Assembly: GCA_964304625.1 (NCBI GenBank)
Contig: OZ199838.1
Span: 3,100,001 to 3,164,000 of the forward strand
Length of the DNA stretch: 64,000 bases
From: Kudoa neothunni
Lineage: Eukaryota; Cnidaria
Direction of reading: 5' to 3'
Below are positions 38,458-49,050 of this stretch, piece by piece (position 1 is the stretch's first letter; the number at the start of each line of letters is the position of its first letter). Made by a program: the position numbers and the translations under genes. The notes beneath the pieces are model-generated. The model did not search any database and was not told the DNA's origin. It worked only from the letters and a program-made list of their open reading frames with translations.

Positions 38458-38466
38458 GCATGCGCA
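38458..38466. promoter_or_regulatory. NRF1-like motif GCATGCGCA upstream of ACAT
   Basis: Third occurrence of the exact 9-mer GCATGCGCA, in the 208-bp space between the SSRP1 stop (38526) and the first recognised ACAT exon (38317). It probably belongs to the ACAT promoter. A nearby minus-strand ATG sits inside the motif, so the missing first exon may begin here. Confidence 0.45.
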
Positions 38467-38525
38467 TAAAATAAACAATATTAAACTATCAACAAATATT
38501 GATTATTAGAATATTGTGATTAGAA

Positions 38526-40844
38526 TTAGTCAGAATTATCCGAAGTGACGGATTGTTGACTCATCTCATCATCGTCGCCATCGTCAGTTGAACTAAGAAA
38601 TATTGAATAAATGGCGCCAAAAATTCATTAAATAAACCCCTCCGAATCAGAATTGGAAGAAGAGGACGAGGAGTAGGAACCTTCTTCCTCAGGATCTGCA
38701 CGAGCTTTATCATTAGGATTAAAGTCTATAAATTAATATAAGAAAATTAATGCGACAGGGATGAAGTGCAACCTTCATCGTTTGATTCGGAATCATCATC
38801 AGAGACGGTATGTTTAGCAACGTCATCGCTACTGGCATCCACTCCAGAATCTTTATTCTTCTAAATGAAAATAAAATCGATTAAATAATATAATTAATTT
38901 AATTATTTATTTATTTATTTATTCAATCCAAAGCTTATTCTATTGGATAATTGATTGTATAAAAGGAGTATCACAGTGACTGTGGTATTTCGAATAACAA
39001 TGTGTTTGGCACTCATATGGTCGTAGAAGGGGTTGTATTCTTCCCTAGCAAATTATAATAATTGAAAATTGACATCGATAACTGAGTATTTCGAGGGGAA
39101 AACTCACTTTTCTATGCTACTAAAGACAATATTCTGACCACTTTTAAGCATAAACTCAACATCAAATGTGCGAGACCCATCAGTCCCACGTTTGAAAAAA
39201 ATGCCAGAAATCTCTTCGTTGCGAATGTAAATAGTCGGCTTGTGCACGTAAAGAAAGCCGTTGTCTAATGGAAACAGAAGTCCAGTGGAAGCTTTGTGTG
39301 AACAGACGAATGAGCTGGTTTTTTTGAAACTACAACAATAAGCATTCGAAAATTTGCAGTTGTTGAGAGAGGATAAATTACGATTTGTAGTGTTTAGTGA
39401 GGATTAACTTTTTGGTTGAAATCTCACTGATAATACGAGGCAGAACCTTATACATTTTCCCATTGACTGTATTGTTTTCAATATTACAACGACCATCCAA
39501 TGAGGCCATAATCTGATTGGCCAATTGTTTGTCATTTCTTAACAAATTAATAAATAAACTTAAGAGTAAACTATTTGAGAATACTCTTGCTTAAAATTCA
39601 AATCAAAAGTATGCTCCTTCGAATTATCGATATGAATAACTATGTAGGGATGTCTGGTTTGACCGTGACGTAATGGAGGATCGATATTGAGCTATTTAGC
39701 CGATTAATTATAATAAGAGATTTCCACTTTTCAACTTGATTTTAATTACCACAAAATAACGGAATTTGCTATCCGCATTCGGTATCAAAAACAAACGAAC
39801 AATAGATCGATATGGAACCTTAAAATCGTACGATTTCCCGTATAATTGAAAATGCGAGTCAAACAATTTCATGTTGTACTTTCCTCTACACATTGAAACA
39901 ACTCAAAAATGGTTGACCACAACAAACAATTGTATTAAACGCCCCTACCTAGGAACCAAACAATTAACCTCATCAATTTCCACTAACAAATCATTGCTGG
40001 TTGTTGCTATATCACTTCTTTCTGTTAAAATCTCTGTCATTTCCTAATCAAATAATCATGCAATCAAATGTTGGCTGGAATAGGTTGGACACCAGTCCAA
40101 ATTTACGCGAGTTAAAATTTCAGTATTTCGATCGGGATTGCTATTTGGATCAATGTGGAACCGAATTTCAGTGAGTGAAACTGGATTTTTTTCGGTCCCA
40201 TGAAAAACAAGTCCTATCTCATTCTTTCCTAATTAACAACTTTCAAATTAACTAATTCCATCCATACCATTACTAACCTGTGATAACGTTGGACACACAC
40301 TCCAATGGTATGTCAAAAAGTTGGTTGTTATCATGCATCATTTCAATCACTGCACCTAATATTATTGATAGTTATTCAAGGGGAAAGCGTTTGTAGAGGA
40401 AACTACCGTTATTTGGTATACGCATAACTCCATCGCTACGACCACCAAGATCCTTCTCAAGTCGCTGAACTGTCACCCCACGCTTCTCACCAATAAACTC
40501 ACTAATTCTATCAATATCCTACAGTGATTGGTGCATTAGAATGGACACATTTTCCACATGTGTACCGCTCTGGAAAATCCACTAAATAGGATTATCGTGC
40601 CATCTTTTTTGGTCATTCTCAACCCAAAACCTTTAGCCATGTACATACTGCAAACATCTTTCAAATCAGACACACACACATTAACTTTCTTGAAGGCATT
40701 ATTCGAATCGAATAATAAACTCTCTTTGTGAGCACGGAGAACACCTTCATACTATAGTTAAATGAAATAAATTCAAAAGTTTAATTGGTTCGGTTGTTTT
40801 ACGAAATCTCCATGATCCATAAATGAAATGTCAGGATACTCCAT
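38526..40844 (-). CDS. SSRP1: FACT complex subunit SSRP1/POB3, without HMG box
   Basis: Histone-chaperone subunit that works with SPT16 to loosen and rebuild nucleosomes during transcription and replication. The start is ATG at 40844 (MEYPDISFMDHGDF), then a spliced N-terminal PH domain (YEGVLRAHKESLLFD, GFGLRMTKKDGTIILFSG). The middle domain is clear: RGKYNMKLFDSHFQLYGKSY and FKVPYRSIVRLFLIP (39893-39708; family RGRYDIKIYPTFLHLHGKTF, YKIPYTTVLRLFLLP), then NIDPPLRHGQTRHPYIVIHI. A second PH part reads TGSGYTFSSIERSEYNPFYDH. The tail is acidic with DFNPNDKARADPEEEGSYS and ends DDDEMSQQSVTSDNSD. It stops there: no HMG box follows, unlike most animal SSRP1 and like yeast Pob3. Many short introns. 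A CACGTG site lies 40 bp upstream (40884-40889). Confidence 0.9.
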
Positions 40845-41089
40845 ATCAACTCGTACAGTAGTCGGTTTGCGCTAATGTTATGTCACGTGGTGTGAATTTT
40901 AACAGTACTTTATTTCTACAAAATTATTCATTATATTGCAAATTTTTTTAATAGAAGATTTATGTTTAAATTATATGATTGTACATAATTTTCGATTTTC
41001 AATTTTCAGTAGTTTGATTATAATTATTTTTTTGTCTCACGAGAAACAAGCGGTAGGATAGAAATAATTAAACAGAGCTGGATCTAAAA

Positions 41090-42036
41090 TAGTGTTCCCA
41101 GGGTGGGACGTGAAAAATTTTGATGGACTTGGAAATATTGGAATGTTTAAAGAACTGATCTGTTGGGACGCGGAAAATCCTCAGTATTGATGGTATTGGC
41201 GGTATTGGCGTGGCAAGGATAATAGCGAGATAACTGGACAGTATGACGTACTTTGAAATCAACATCATGATTTTCGAGTGACGACTAATATCATGAAAAG
41301 TACAAAAGACCATGAATAATTACATAAAAATCAAGAATATTATTTAACGTGTCCTTCACCCCAATAGAATCAGAATGTTTTGAATCATCTATACCCTTTT
41401 TTGATTAAACATAATATAATATTGACTTATTTCGTATCTATATTATTTATGTTCGGTTCATCAACTCCATATACAAAAAAGTCTTTCCTAATGAAGATGG
41501 GATTACGACGAGTTTCACTTGATGCTGTTTTTGGTGGAATGAAGAACTGAGGTTGTTAATTTTTAAGGTTCTTCCATAAATTAACCCTTAAAGGATAACC
41601 TTCAGTTCCATGCGCCCATCTTTATATTATTTTGTTTATAAATTTTGTTGTTATGCATGTAATATTTTGTGTATATTCGTCAGAATTTCATCTACATTTT
41701 TAAAAAAGCATTATCTACCGACCGACATAATAAAATAAGTTAATGGTTTGGCGAAATTACACAAATTATAACAGGTTTTACAACAAAATAATAGGGTGGT
41801 GGACGCGCGAATCCAATGGTTAGCCGTTAAGGGTTAAGTTAGATCAGATCGAACATAGTTTAATTTTAACGAGAAAAGAAATATATATTAATTGTTTTGA
41901 AATTTTAGTGTCATAGGGAGTTTATTTAAAATTATCAAAGGTTTAGGTAAAAAAATCAATACTTTGGAAAGAGGTGGGATAAAGAAATTTTTTTAGAGAG
42001 AAAGTGGGCGCGATAGAAAAAGGTTTGGAAACACTG
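41090..42036. mobile_element. hAT-like element, non-autonomous, with a nested MITE
   Basis: The right end reads (inverted) CAGTGTTTCCAAACCTTTTT and the left TAGTGTTCCCAGGGTGGGAC. They share the hAT-style start (CAGTGTTnCCA) but diverge after. Flanks ATCTAAAA (41082-41089) and CTCTAAAG (42037-42044) agree at 6 of 8 bases, as expected for an aged 8-bp hAT target duplication. No transposase is seen. A separate piggyBac-type MITE interrupts it at 41581-41837, so the hAT insertion is the older of the two. Confidence 0.55.
41581..41837. mobile_element. piggyBac-type MITE (257 bp) nested in the hAT element
   Basis: Starts TTAACCCTTAAAGGATAACC and ends, inverted, TTAACCCTTAACGGCTAACC, so the terminal inverted repeats match at 18 of 20 bases. 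TTAA at both ends is the piggyBac target duplication. It is too short to code for anything. Confidence 0.8.
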
Positions 42037-43837
42037 CTCTAAAGAGTTATATTTGAATATAATTTTGAGTTAAAAATTCTGAAAATAAAAACTACTTTCA
42101 CACATGCTTACAGACAGTTTAGAATTAAAAATTTTACTCCACCAATAACTTCTGCCTATTCTTAACCATCATTATTTATCTCAAATTGAAGGTATTCGAA
42201 AATATGCTCTAATAAGTGTTAAGTTTACTTTTTTAGTGCGTAATCTAATTTTTTGTTAATAAAATAAATAATCAAGCAGAAAATTTACCATAACTTCAAT
42301 TATTGGAAAATAATATTAATATGTCGACTTTCAAAAGCAATATTATTCCTCTCGACTACTCATAAAATTATTGCATCTGTAGTGATTTTTTGCAAATTTT
42401 GTTAAAAAGCAATTTTAATTGATTTTATTCGAGAAATTTAAAAAAATTCAATTAATTTTTTTGCTGCAATGTGAGGAATACCTTGATAAAATTTGAGGCA
42501 AACTTAACTTTCTAATGAACTTGAAGGTATTATAATTATAATACCCCACGTACACTTTAATCCTCTCCCAAAATATTACGTTTTTCTGGAAAATTTTCTA
42601 GCTTTTAGTTATTCACAAAATCATAATAGGTGATACATACTAGTGTTAAAACCTTGTGAAAAAATAATCTTGAGTTGGCTGCGAACAAAATATTGAACCG
42701 CCAACCAACTTTAGGGCGAAAGTAACATAACCCTAGATTTTTTACTAATCCATTCACCTACAAGATTCATTTTAAATGACTCTCAAATTAGAAATAAATT
42801 CTATCGGTGGATTTTTTAGAAATGTGGTAATTATTTTAATAATCCGACTTAGTGATCTTGGGGAAAAATTCGTAGATTGTCGTTAAAAATTAACCTTTGC
42901 CGCCATAGCGATAGCTGTTCGACTTCCAAAACTTCGAATAACACTTCTTATTAATCTCTAATGTTTTACGTATAACTGACTTTAATTATACAAAATATGC
43001 TATATTTAAGGCTTTAATAAAATTTTACATTTATTGTGCTTTGTTTTGGTGCACACAGAAATTTGAATTTTAATCTATCGCCGAAATTTCACGAAGCGTA
43101 TAATAAGCTCATCAAATAAGGTTAGCATAAAGCAAATGAAGAGAGTGATTGGGTTTTTTCTAAAATTCATTTGATAAAAAAGGATTAACAAACTGTAGCT
43201 TTCAGCCAAGTCTGGTGTGATGATATTCAATAATTTATTCATTCATCAGAACGTAAAAATATCAAAAAAGCAAGAAAATCTATTGTTTAAATTATTCATG
43301 TTTAAAAATAGTGAATAGTAACAATAACAATTTCAGTTAGTTTAGGACTCCGAGCTTGCACGAGTTTTTTTACCTTAGAAATTAATAATTTTTTTAATCA
43401 TTAAAAATCTTTTTTTAACTTCAAAATAAGTTTAGCAATATTTTATCCCCATCAAAACTTAAATGACGAAAATTAAATATGATCTAAAAGATTTGATGTT
43501 GAATGTTGAATACAACAACTTTCGATGAATATTTGATCAATCAATGTTGGAGTGTGTAAGTTGAATAGATGAAAAATTCTGTATGAACTATGATAATATT
43601 TATTTTAGGGAACTATTGAATTTTCAGAGTTTTTGTTATGGTGATAATTCCCGCGAAGGATTAAAAGTAAGAAAGAAATAATTTCCTACCAAGTAATTGT
43701 TCGTTGGCATTAGTCGGCAAGCGAAAACAAAGGTTCTAGGAGCCAAACCAGCATACTTCCATCTTAGCCGTTCCATCCACTAGTTCCATCATTGCGTTTG
43801 GAGAGAAGTCTATTGAACTGCCTTAAAGCTAAGGAAT
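42037..43837. other. Intergenic, A+T-rich
   Basis: No conserved exon is recognised. The last 150 bp before 43838 are less A+T-rich and probably hold the promoter and 5' leader of the retropepsin-like ORF. Confidence 0.4.
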
Positions 43838-44284
43838 ATGACAGATTCAAAAGAATCAAATACCCTACTCTCAACCCCATTCGACGATAACTGTCACCAA
43901 CAAGAGCCGCTATATTTGATTGCTGATATTTGTGGCATACAACAAAAACTTATGATTGACACTGGGTCATCTATCTCTTTGATAGATAACGAAACTTTAA
44001 GAGAGCTTAAAGACAAAGGATGCAAATGGGCCCCGTTGACTCAATCAGTAAAAACAACAAGCGCCACCAATCACAGCATGAAAGCACATGGAATGGTTAA
44101 ATTATCCTTTTTACTGGACTCCAAATATGAACACTGGCATCAATTTTTAGTTTGTAACAATATAACACAAAAAATAGTTTTAGGTGCGGACTTTTTGACT
44201 AAAAATAGATTCACCATGAGTTTCAAAACTAGACAACTGGCCAACCATAAAGTTAACCAGATTGCATTGTACTTCCGTTATTGA
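43838..44284 (+). CDS. Single-domain retropepsin-like aspartic protease ORF 1
   Basis: A 148-residue ORF from a clear ATG. The only domain is a retroviral-type aspartic protease fold: LMIDTGSSISLI (active-site DTGS) near residue 40 and IVLGADFL (the hydrophobic-glycine strand) near residue 115. Such a half-size domain works as a homodimer in LTR elements, in Ddi1 and in SASPase-like proteins. No signal peptide, zinc knuckle, reverse transcriptase or integrase lies beside it. It has one exon, unlike the intron-rich neighbours, which fits descent from an LTR retroelement or a domesticated host copy. The ORF looks whole. It is the most diverged of the four in the cluster and lies on the opposite strand. 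Confidence 0.65.
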   Translation: MTDSKESNTLLSTPFDDNCHQQEPLYLIADICGIQQKLMIDTGSSISLIDNETLRELKDKGCKWAPLTQSVKTTSATNHSMKAHGMVKLSFLLDSKYEHWHQFLVCNNITQKIVLGADFLTKNRFTMSFKTRQLANHKVNQIALYFRY

Positions 44285-45521
44285 AATGTGAATATACCTT
44301 ATTTTTTTTCTCTTTTCATCTACTGATCATTCTTTGGTTCGTGCCTTGCTTACTACTTTGTTTCTTTGTGCTACAAAATTATAAACTGACGCAGTAGGGC
44401 GTTTAGATTAAATATTTTTTTAAAACGATTAATAAAAGCGTTTATTTATATGGGTTTGTGATAAAATTTTCATTTCTGTTATTATTTATTATCACTTTTT
44501 TTAAATAATTTACAAAATTAGGTGTAATTTTTTTAATATTAATATTATCTTTTTTTTAACTTTATTATTTAAATTGTGATAGTATTTTTTTAAATTCCAT
44601 TAAAATTGATGTAAATGTAAAAATTTTTAATCTTGGATAAAATGAGAAGAATATTGCTTAAATAGTATATTTAAATGAGAAAGGCTTTTGTGCATAGTAG
44701 AATTACAAATAATTTTTTCATTTTAATATCCTTTAAATATTGAATTGTCTTCTTATTAACTTTTCAATTAAAATATTGTTACAAAGCTAATATTAACCAT
44801 TAAAATATCTTATTTTTTAAATTGGTGCCACGTGACGTTGTTCAATTATTATTTGCGCGAAGAAATTATCAATGATTATAATAATATATATATTGAACTT
44901 TTATAATAGTAGTTGTATTAATAATAGCAGTAGTAGCGATAACAATGAAAGTCCTAATGGTTTTTAGGATTTCCACCCAATAATGTAGTGGGTTAGATCG
45001 GGGCTCCGCCTCTGTTTATAAATTTTATTACTACAGTATTAAATCTAAAAAGTAATTAACATTTTTAATTTTAATGATTATTAGGAAAACGAATAATTAT
45101 TACAACGGTTAAAATAACATGAAGTATTTACAGGAATAAGCTCACATATGCGAGCTGTAATCAAAGGCCAAATAAAAATTTCTAACTAGAAAAAAACCTA
45201 ATATTTCAATGAATTATTTTTTAAATCAATTTATATTATAATTTGATTTAAAGAAGTTGTTATGATTTTAGGTGGCTTTTTTTTTAATTTAAAATCGGAG
45301 TATTCATTAAAATTGTTTAATCTCACGCTTTATTTTGACAGAATCTTATATGGTTTGAGCTGGAATAAAAAAATAAAAGTTCTTAAGTGTGATACATAAT
45401 AGAAACTCCGGATTTTATCAGTTGGCGCGAATAATTCAATATGGGCCATTAGTGAGGTGAAATAATAAAATCATTGAATAAAAGCAACTAAATGCACTAC
45501 ATAAATTGTTGAGTTATGGGT
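44285..45521. other. Gap inside the retropepsin cluster
   Basis: A+T-rich; no reverse transcriptase, integrase, gag or LTR-like repeat is recognisable on either strand. A short G+C-richer patch lies at about 44955-45015. Confidence 0.4.
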
Positions 45522-45983
45522 TTAAGTGTGAAATTCTAACATAAGTGAATACATGGGTATTGCTATTTCTCTATCTCTCATTAACGAGAGATAGATATTT
45601 TGCGAGTCAAAATCCATAAATACGTTGTTTTCTATCATAAACGTAAGCCCAATAATACAGGTTGTAGCCAAGTTCTTGGTGACAATAAAACGTTGGTTGA
45701 TGATGTGAGGACCGAATTTCATTATTGCGTAAGTCTGACCGACCACAGTGATTTTCTTTTGTGATCCACACCTCAACATAGTGCCACAAGGCAGAAGAGG
45801 AGTAGCATAACCTTTGCTACATAGTATTCTATAGAAACTGTTGCTGAGCAAGCTGTGGTTGCTTCCAGTATCAATCAAACAGGGCAGCTTGGTGTTACCT
45901 ATTGTGATATCAGCATAGGTCATTGATACTTTTCGATGTATTAAGTTAGCTTTTGAAATATTTGGTGTCTCTATTTCGGTCAT
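45522..45983 (-). CDS. Single-domain retropepsin-like aspartic protease ORF 2
   Basis: A 153-residue single-exon ORF from a clear ATG (MTEIETPNISK). Motifs: LPCLIDTGSNHSLLS, then a CGSQKKITVVGQ block, FIVTKNLATTCIIGLTF, and a C-terminal IPMYSL. With ORFs 3 and 4 it shares the D(T/S)GSN-S start, a CG-x-x-x-x-I-x-x-x-G strand, N-x-x-x-x-C-(I/M)-x-GL-x-F and a P-(L/M)-Y end, so the three are tandem paralogues on one strand. The ORF looks whole. Function is not known. A retroelement origin is the family inference. Confidence 0.65.
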   Translation of the reverse strand: MTEIETPNISKANLIHRKVSMTYADITIGNTKLPCLIDTGSNHSLLSNSFYRILCSKGYATPLLPCGTMLRCGSQKKITVVGQTYAIMKFGPHIINQRFIVTKNLATTCIIGLTFMIENNVFMDFDSQNIYLSLMRDREIAIPMYSLMLEFHT

Positions 45984-46115
45984 TCTGAGCTACAACTACG
46001 CCGCTACGAAATTAACTCACGTCTGCCAAATAGGCGGTAAATTAGGATAGAAACGCCGAGAATAATGAAACAAAATAACGTATTCAATAAAATAAGAATA
46101 GTTCAAATGTGGTGA

Positions 46116-46682
46116 TTATGATGTTGATATTGGTAGGTTCAATGATTTTATTGTATTGTTGCCACTGTCTATGAGAATCCCATAGAGAGGTAGTTGGTTG
46201 TCGGACGATGTAATAAGCGTCTTGTTGCCGTAATCAATAATCCAATCAGATAGTAACAAAAAATCCAGCCCTAATATACATGGTGACGAGATGTTATGGA
46301 CAACCAGAAAATTATGATAGAATTTCGATTGTTCAATGTGTAGCTTTAACCTGATGCATCCCACTAGCTGAATTTTCTTTTTCAACCCACAAGAAAGCTT
46401 TATTTGGCAACAGTCCTTCTTTATTCTGAGGAAGTGGGAGTTGAGCTTTCTCAATAATTTCACCAAATCCAAGCTGATTATACTATAGTTACTGCCCGAA
46501 TCCAACATCAGTGGGAACCAGAGCCCTTCTATATTTCCGGTTACAAATGTAGTGCTATACTTTTTGATTCCTCTTGGCAACGAACTTATGTTTAGTTCTC
46601 GAAACATTTCCAAAGCTTTGGTAGTGTTGTCTTCGCAGGATGTCATTTTTTCATCGTCCATCTCTCTGTCGATAATACTCAT
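46116..46682 (-). CDS. Single-domain retropepsin-like aspartic protease ORF 3
   Basis: A 188-residue single-exon ORF; ATG at 46682. Motifs: FPLMLDSGSNYSIIS (the DSGS form, also used by some active retropepsins), LSCGLKKKIQLVG, VVHNISSPCILGLDFLL and LPLYGILID. It ends 132 bp from the start of ORF 2 and reads the same way. The ORF looks whole. The extra ~50 residues at the N terminus are acidic and lack a domain I can name. Confidence 0.65.
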   Translation of the reverse strand: MSIIDREMDDEKMTSCEDNTTKALEMFRELNISSLPRGIKKYSTTFVTGNIEGLWFPLMLDSGSNYSIISLDLVKLLRKLNSHFLRIKKDCCQIKLSCGLKKKIQLVGCIRLKLHIEQSKFYHNFLVVHNISSPCILGLDFLLLSDWIIDYGNKTLITSSDNQLPLYGILIDSGNNTIKSLNLPISTS

Positions 46683-47112
46683 CACAATGCGTAACCAACT
46701 CGGGTAGAGAATGAGTCTCGGTTCCTATAGTTTCTATTATCAATAGAATAGATGTCGACGACTATTTAAACAAAATTGTTAAATCATTGTTGATTTTGAC
46801 CTGTAATCTTGATTTGTCTCAAAAAATTATAAAACAAACAACTGAAAGCCAGCCAGCCAGCAAACCACCCACATTCGCATTAATCGCTTAGTTCCATAGA
46901 AACATAATTTTATTTCTCCCATATAGTTAATATTAAATGAAAATATAACTCAAGTTTAACAAAAATAAATAGCTGAGATGTCAAGAGTATAAGCTGTATG
47001 GGTATTTGAGCAAAAAATTACAACCATTTTAAATCAAACTCATATGATTAGATAATACAATTGGTAATTTCAAACTAAGTAATCTAAATAATATAAAATC
47101 AGGGTTTCTAGT
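46683..47112. other. Gap between retropepsin ORFs 3 and 4
   Basis: A+T-rich spacer of 430 bp holding the 3' flank of ORF 4 and the upstream region of ORF 3. No repeat or other domain is seen. Confidence 0.4.
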
Positions 47113-47643
47113 TTACAAGAGGTCAGGGAGAGAATATAATTGAATGTCGTTGATCGAATAGTTGATAAAAATGCCATAAAGAGGGACGTTATCCCCCAAA
47201 AAATTGATCAACAAGTTTGCGTTGTAATCAATGGTACATTGGGCACGAATTAAAAAATCCAACCCAAGCATACATGGTACTGTAATGTTTGCGACAACAA
47301 AAAAATTCTGTTTCATTATCAAGCTCCCAATTTTTAGTGATATGGTTGCCAATCCAATGCTTTGAATCTCTTGATTAGATCCGCATTTCAGTACCAAATC
47401 CGGAGGGAACTGTTCAAGTTTTAATTTTCTATTTTGCGACAAAAGGAACTCAAACAATCTAACGCTCATAAGACTGTAATTGGAACCGGTATCCAGTTGT
47501 AAAGGCATAATCGTAGTATCTAAATATCCGGTGCAAAATGTGGCTGAATATATCTTATCTGGCATATTGGGCTTATACATGTCATGGTTCACAAAAAAAC
47601 CCAGTCCCCTTCCAAATTCAGTGAGAAACCAATTTGATGCCAT
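47113..47643 (-). CDS. Single-domain retropepsin-like aspartic protease ORF 4
   Basis: A 176-residue single-exon ORF from a clear ATG (MASNWFLTEFGRG). Motifs: MPLQLDTGSNYSLMS, LKCGSNQEIQSIGLA, VVANITVPCMLGLDFLI and VPLYGIFINYS. It is closest to ORF 3, sharing SGSNYS/TGSNYS, the GLDFL strand and the PLYGI tail. The ORF looks whole. The upstream region ends in a pyrimidine-rich AG (TATATTTTAG) shortly before the ATG, so a 5' non-coding exon is possible. Confidence 0.65.
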   Translation of the reverse strand: MASNWFLTEFGRGLGFFVNHDMYKPNMPDKIYSATFCTGYLDTTIMPLQLDTGSNYSLMSVRLFEFLLSQNRKLKLEQFPPDLVLKCGSNQEIQSIGLATISLKIGSLIMKQNFFVVANITVPCMLGLDFLIRAQCTIDYNANLLINFLGDNVPLYGIFINYSINDIQLYSLPDLL

Positions 47644-48158
47644 TTGGAAAACAACTAAAATATAAAAACTGGAAGAGTTGGTGCTATAGTAACTATAATT
47701 CCATAGAAAATTTAACCTCTCATTACATTTTTGAAAAAACCACTTTATGTGCTATTATTAAATTTAAATTGCTTTCAACAACAGACGAATTTATGTGACT
47801 TCGATTTAAATTCTTTTTCAAGTGATAGAATGAATGATATAGAATTTTACATTGTTACACCTTATCAACATTAAAAATTATATTAATCTTCCAAGCGTCA
47901 TAAGAACAGAAATACACTCCCCTTTTCATTTAAGGTTAATGTTCATATGTTCCCAAAATATTTTCCTTTCTTCAGCGATATTATACAACGTTTTGATTCA
48001 TTTTTACTTATTATACCAAAATCTAGCCATTAATTGTGAAGTAATGGATAAAAAGATTGTCTGCGAGATTGCTCGAATAACGCATGCTGAGGTCATTAAA
48101 CTTTTGCGGATCTTTTGACACTTGTAGAAATAATTCTATCAACCGTATCTACCCCACC
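47644..48158. other. Flank of the retropepsin cluster
   Basis: An 88-codon plus-strand frame at 47852-48118 has no domain I recognise and starts in A+T-rich sequence; left uncalled. No other feature. Confidence 0.35.
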
Positions 48159-49050
48159 TTAACCCTCCGATGACTTTAGGGTCAAATTGACCCCAAGTTT
48201 TTATGTTACGATTTTATTACAAAAACTTTTTAAAAGGTAAAGTAATGGTCTTTTTTGAATTCTATCGACTCATTCTTTGATAAAATAGTGATTAATATAT
48301 CATTTAATCTGTATTAATATCTTACTAATAATCTCGGATCCTGTTCGCAAATTATCGTACAAAGAATGATACTTCACGTATATTGTTTTAGCTGATAAAC
48401 TGAAGACTATTATTCCTCATTGCGAAAAAACAATTACTTAAATTTTTAAAAATCTGATCCGAATTATCTAATTATTTGAACAATTCCTACATTTCTTCGA
48501 TGAATGAACTGAGCAATAATGTTTATTGCAACATGAGCATGTGGTTTGAGTTTTTTATCAGTTCCTTGTGGTCAATATTCACATCGAAGTCTTTTTTTCG
48601 GCTATTTGGAAACTGTTAGTCTGGGTCCCTGAATAGGATGATTTTGTTTTGACAATTTTCCCTTCTGTAGATTTCGGTCCATGAGGGGTTGATAGGTTGA
48701 TAACTTGTGCGATTTCCCTTAAAAATATTTTTGTTTCGTCCTTTCGATGAATTGACTGAGAATATAAGTGTATTTTTTAAATGATTTTCAAGGGATTCTT
48801 CAACCAAAAATATTTGTGTAACCTGGCAAAGAGGGGTTTCGCGCTAGATTAGGTAAAAAATCCAACTGAAGAAGCATTACGATCTACGTGAACATAAACA
48901 ATAATTGTTATATTTCACACTGTTTTACTGAAAAAAAACTAGTCGATAGAAATCGAAAATACCATAAAATTGAATAGGTAACAATTTTTAGAATTAGTTT
49001 ATCAAATAATAATCTGGGGTCAAATTGACCTAAATAGACCTCTGAAGATG
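48159..49050 (-). mobile_element. Decayed piggyBac-like element
   Basis: The end at 48159 is TTAA followed by CCCTCCGATGACTTTAGGG, then the palindromic GGGTCAAATTGACCCC. The other end has the matching GGGGTCAAATTGACC (49016-49030) but a degraded outer tip. On the minus strand near 48500-48560 is THMC-type zinc-binding sequence CSCCNKHYCSVHSSKKCRNC, the C-terminal Cys/His tail of piggyBac transposases. A short frame at 48807-48616 may be an N-terminal piece. The catalytic core is missing, so it cannot move itself. Confidence 0.65.

Noticed and set aside
43838-47643. One complete LTR retrotransposon
   Set aside because: ORFs lie on both strands, each holds only a protease domain, and no LTR pair, reverse transcriptase or integrase was recognised.
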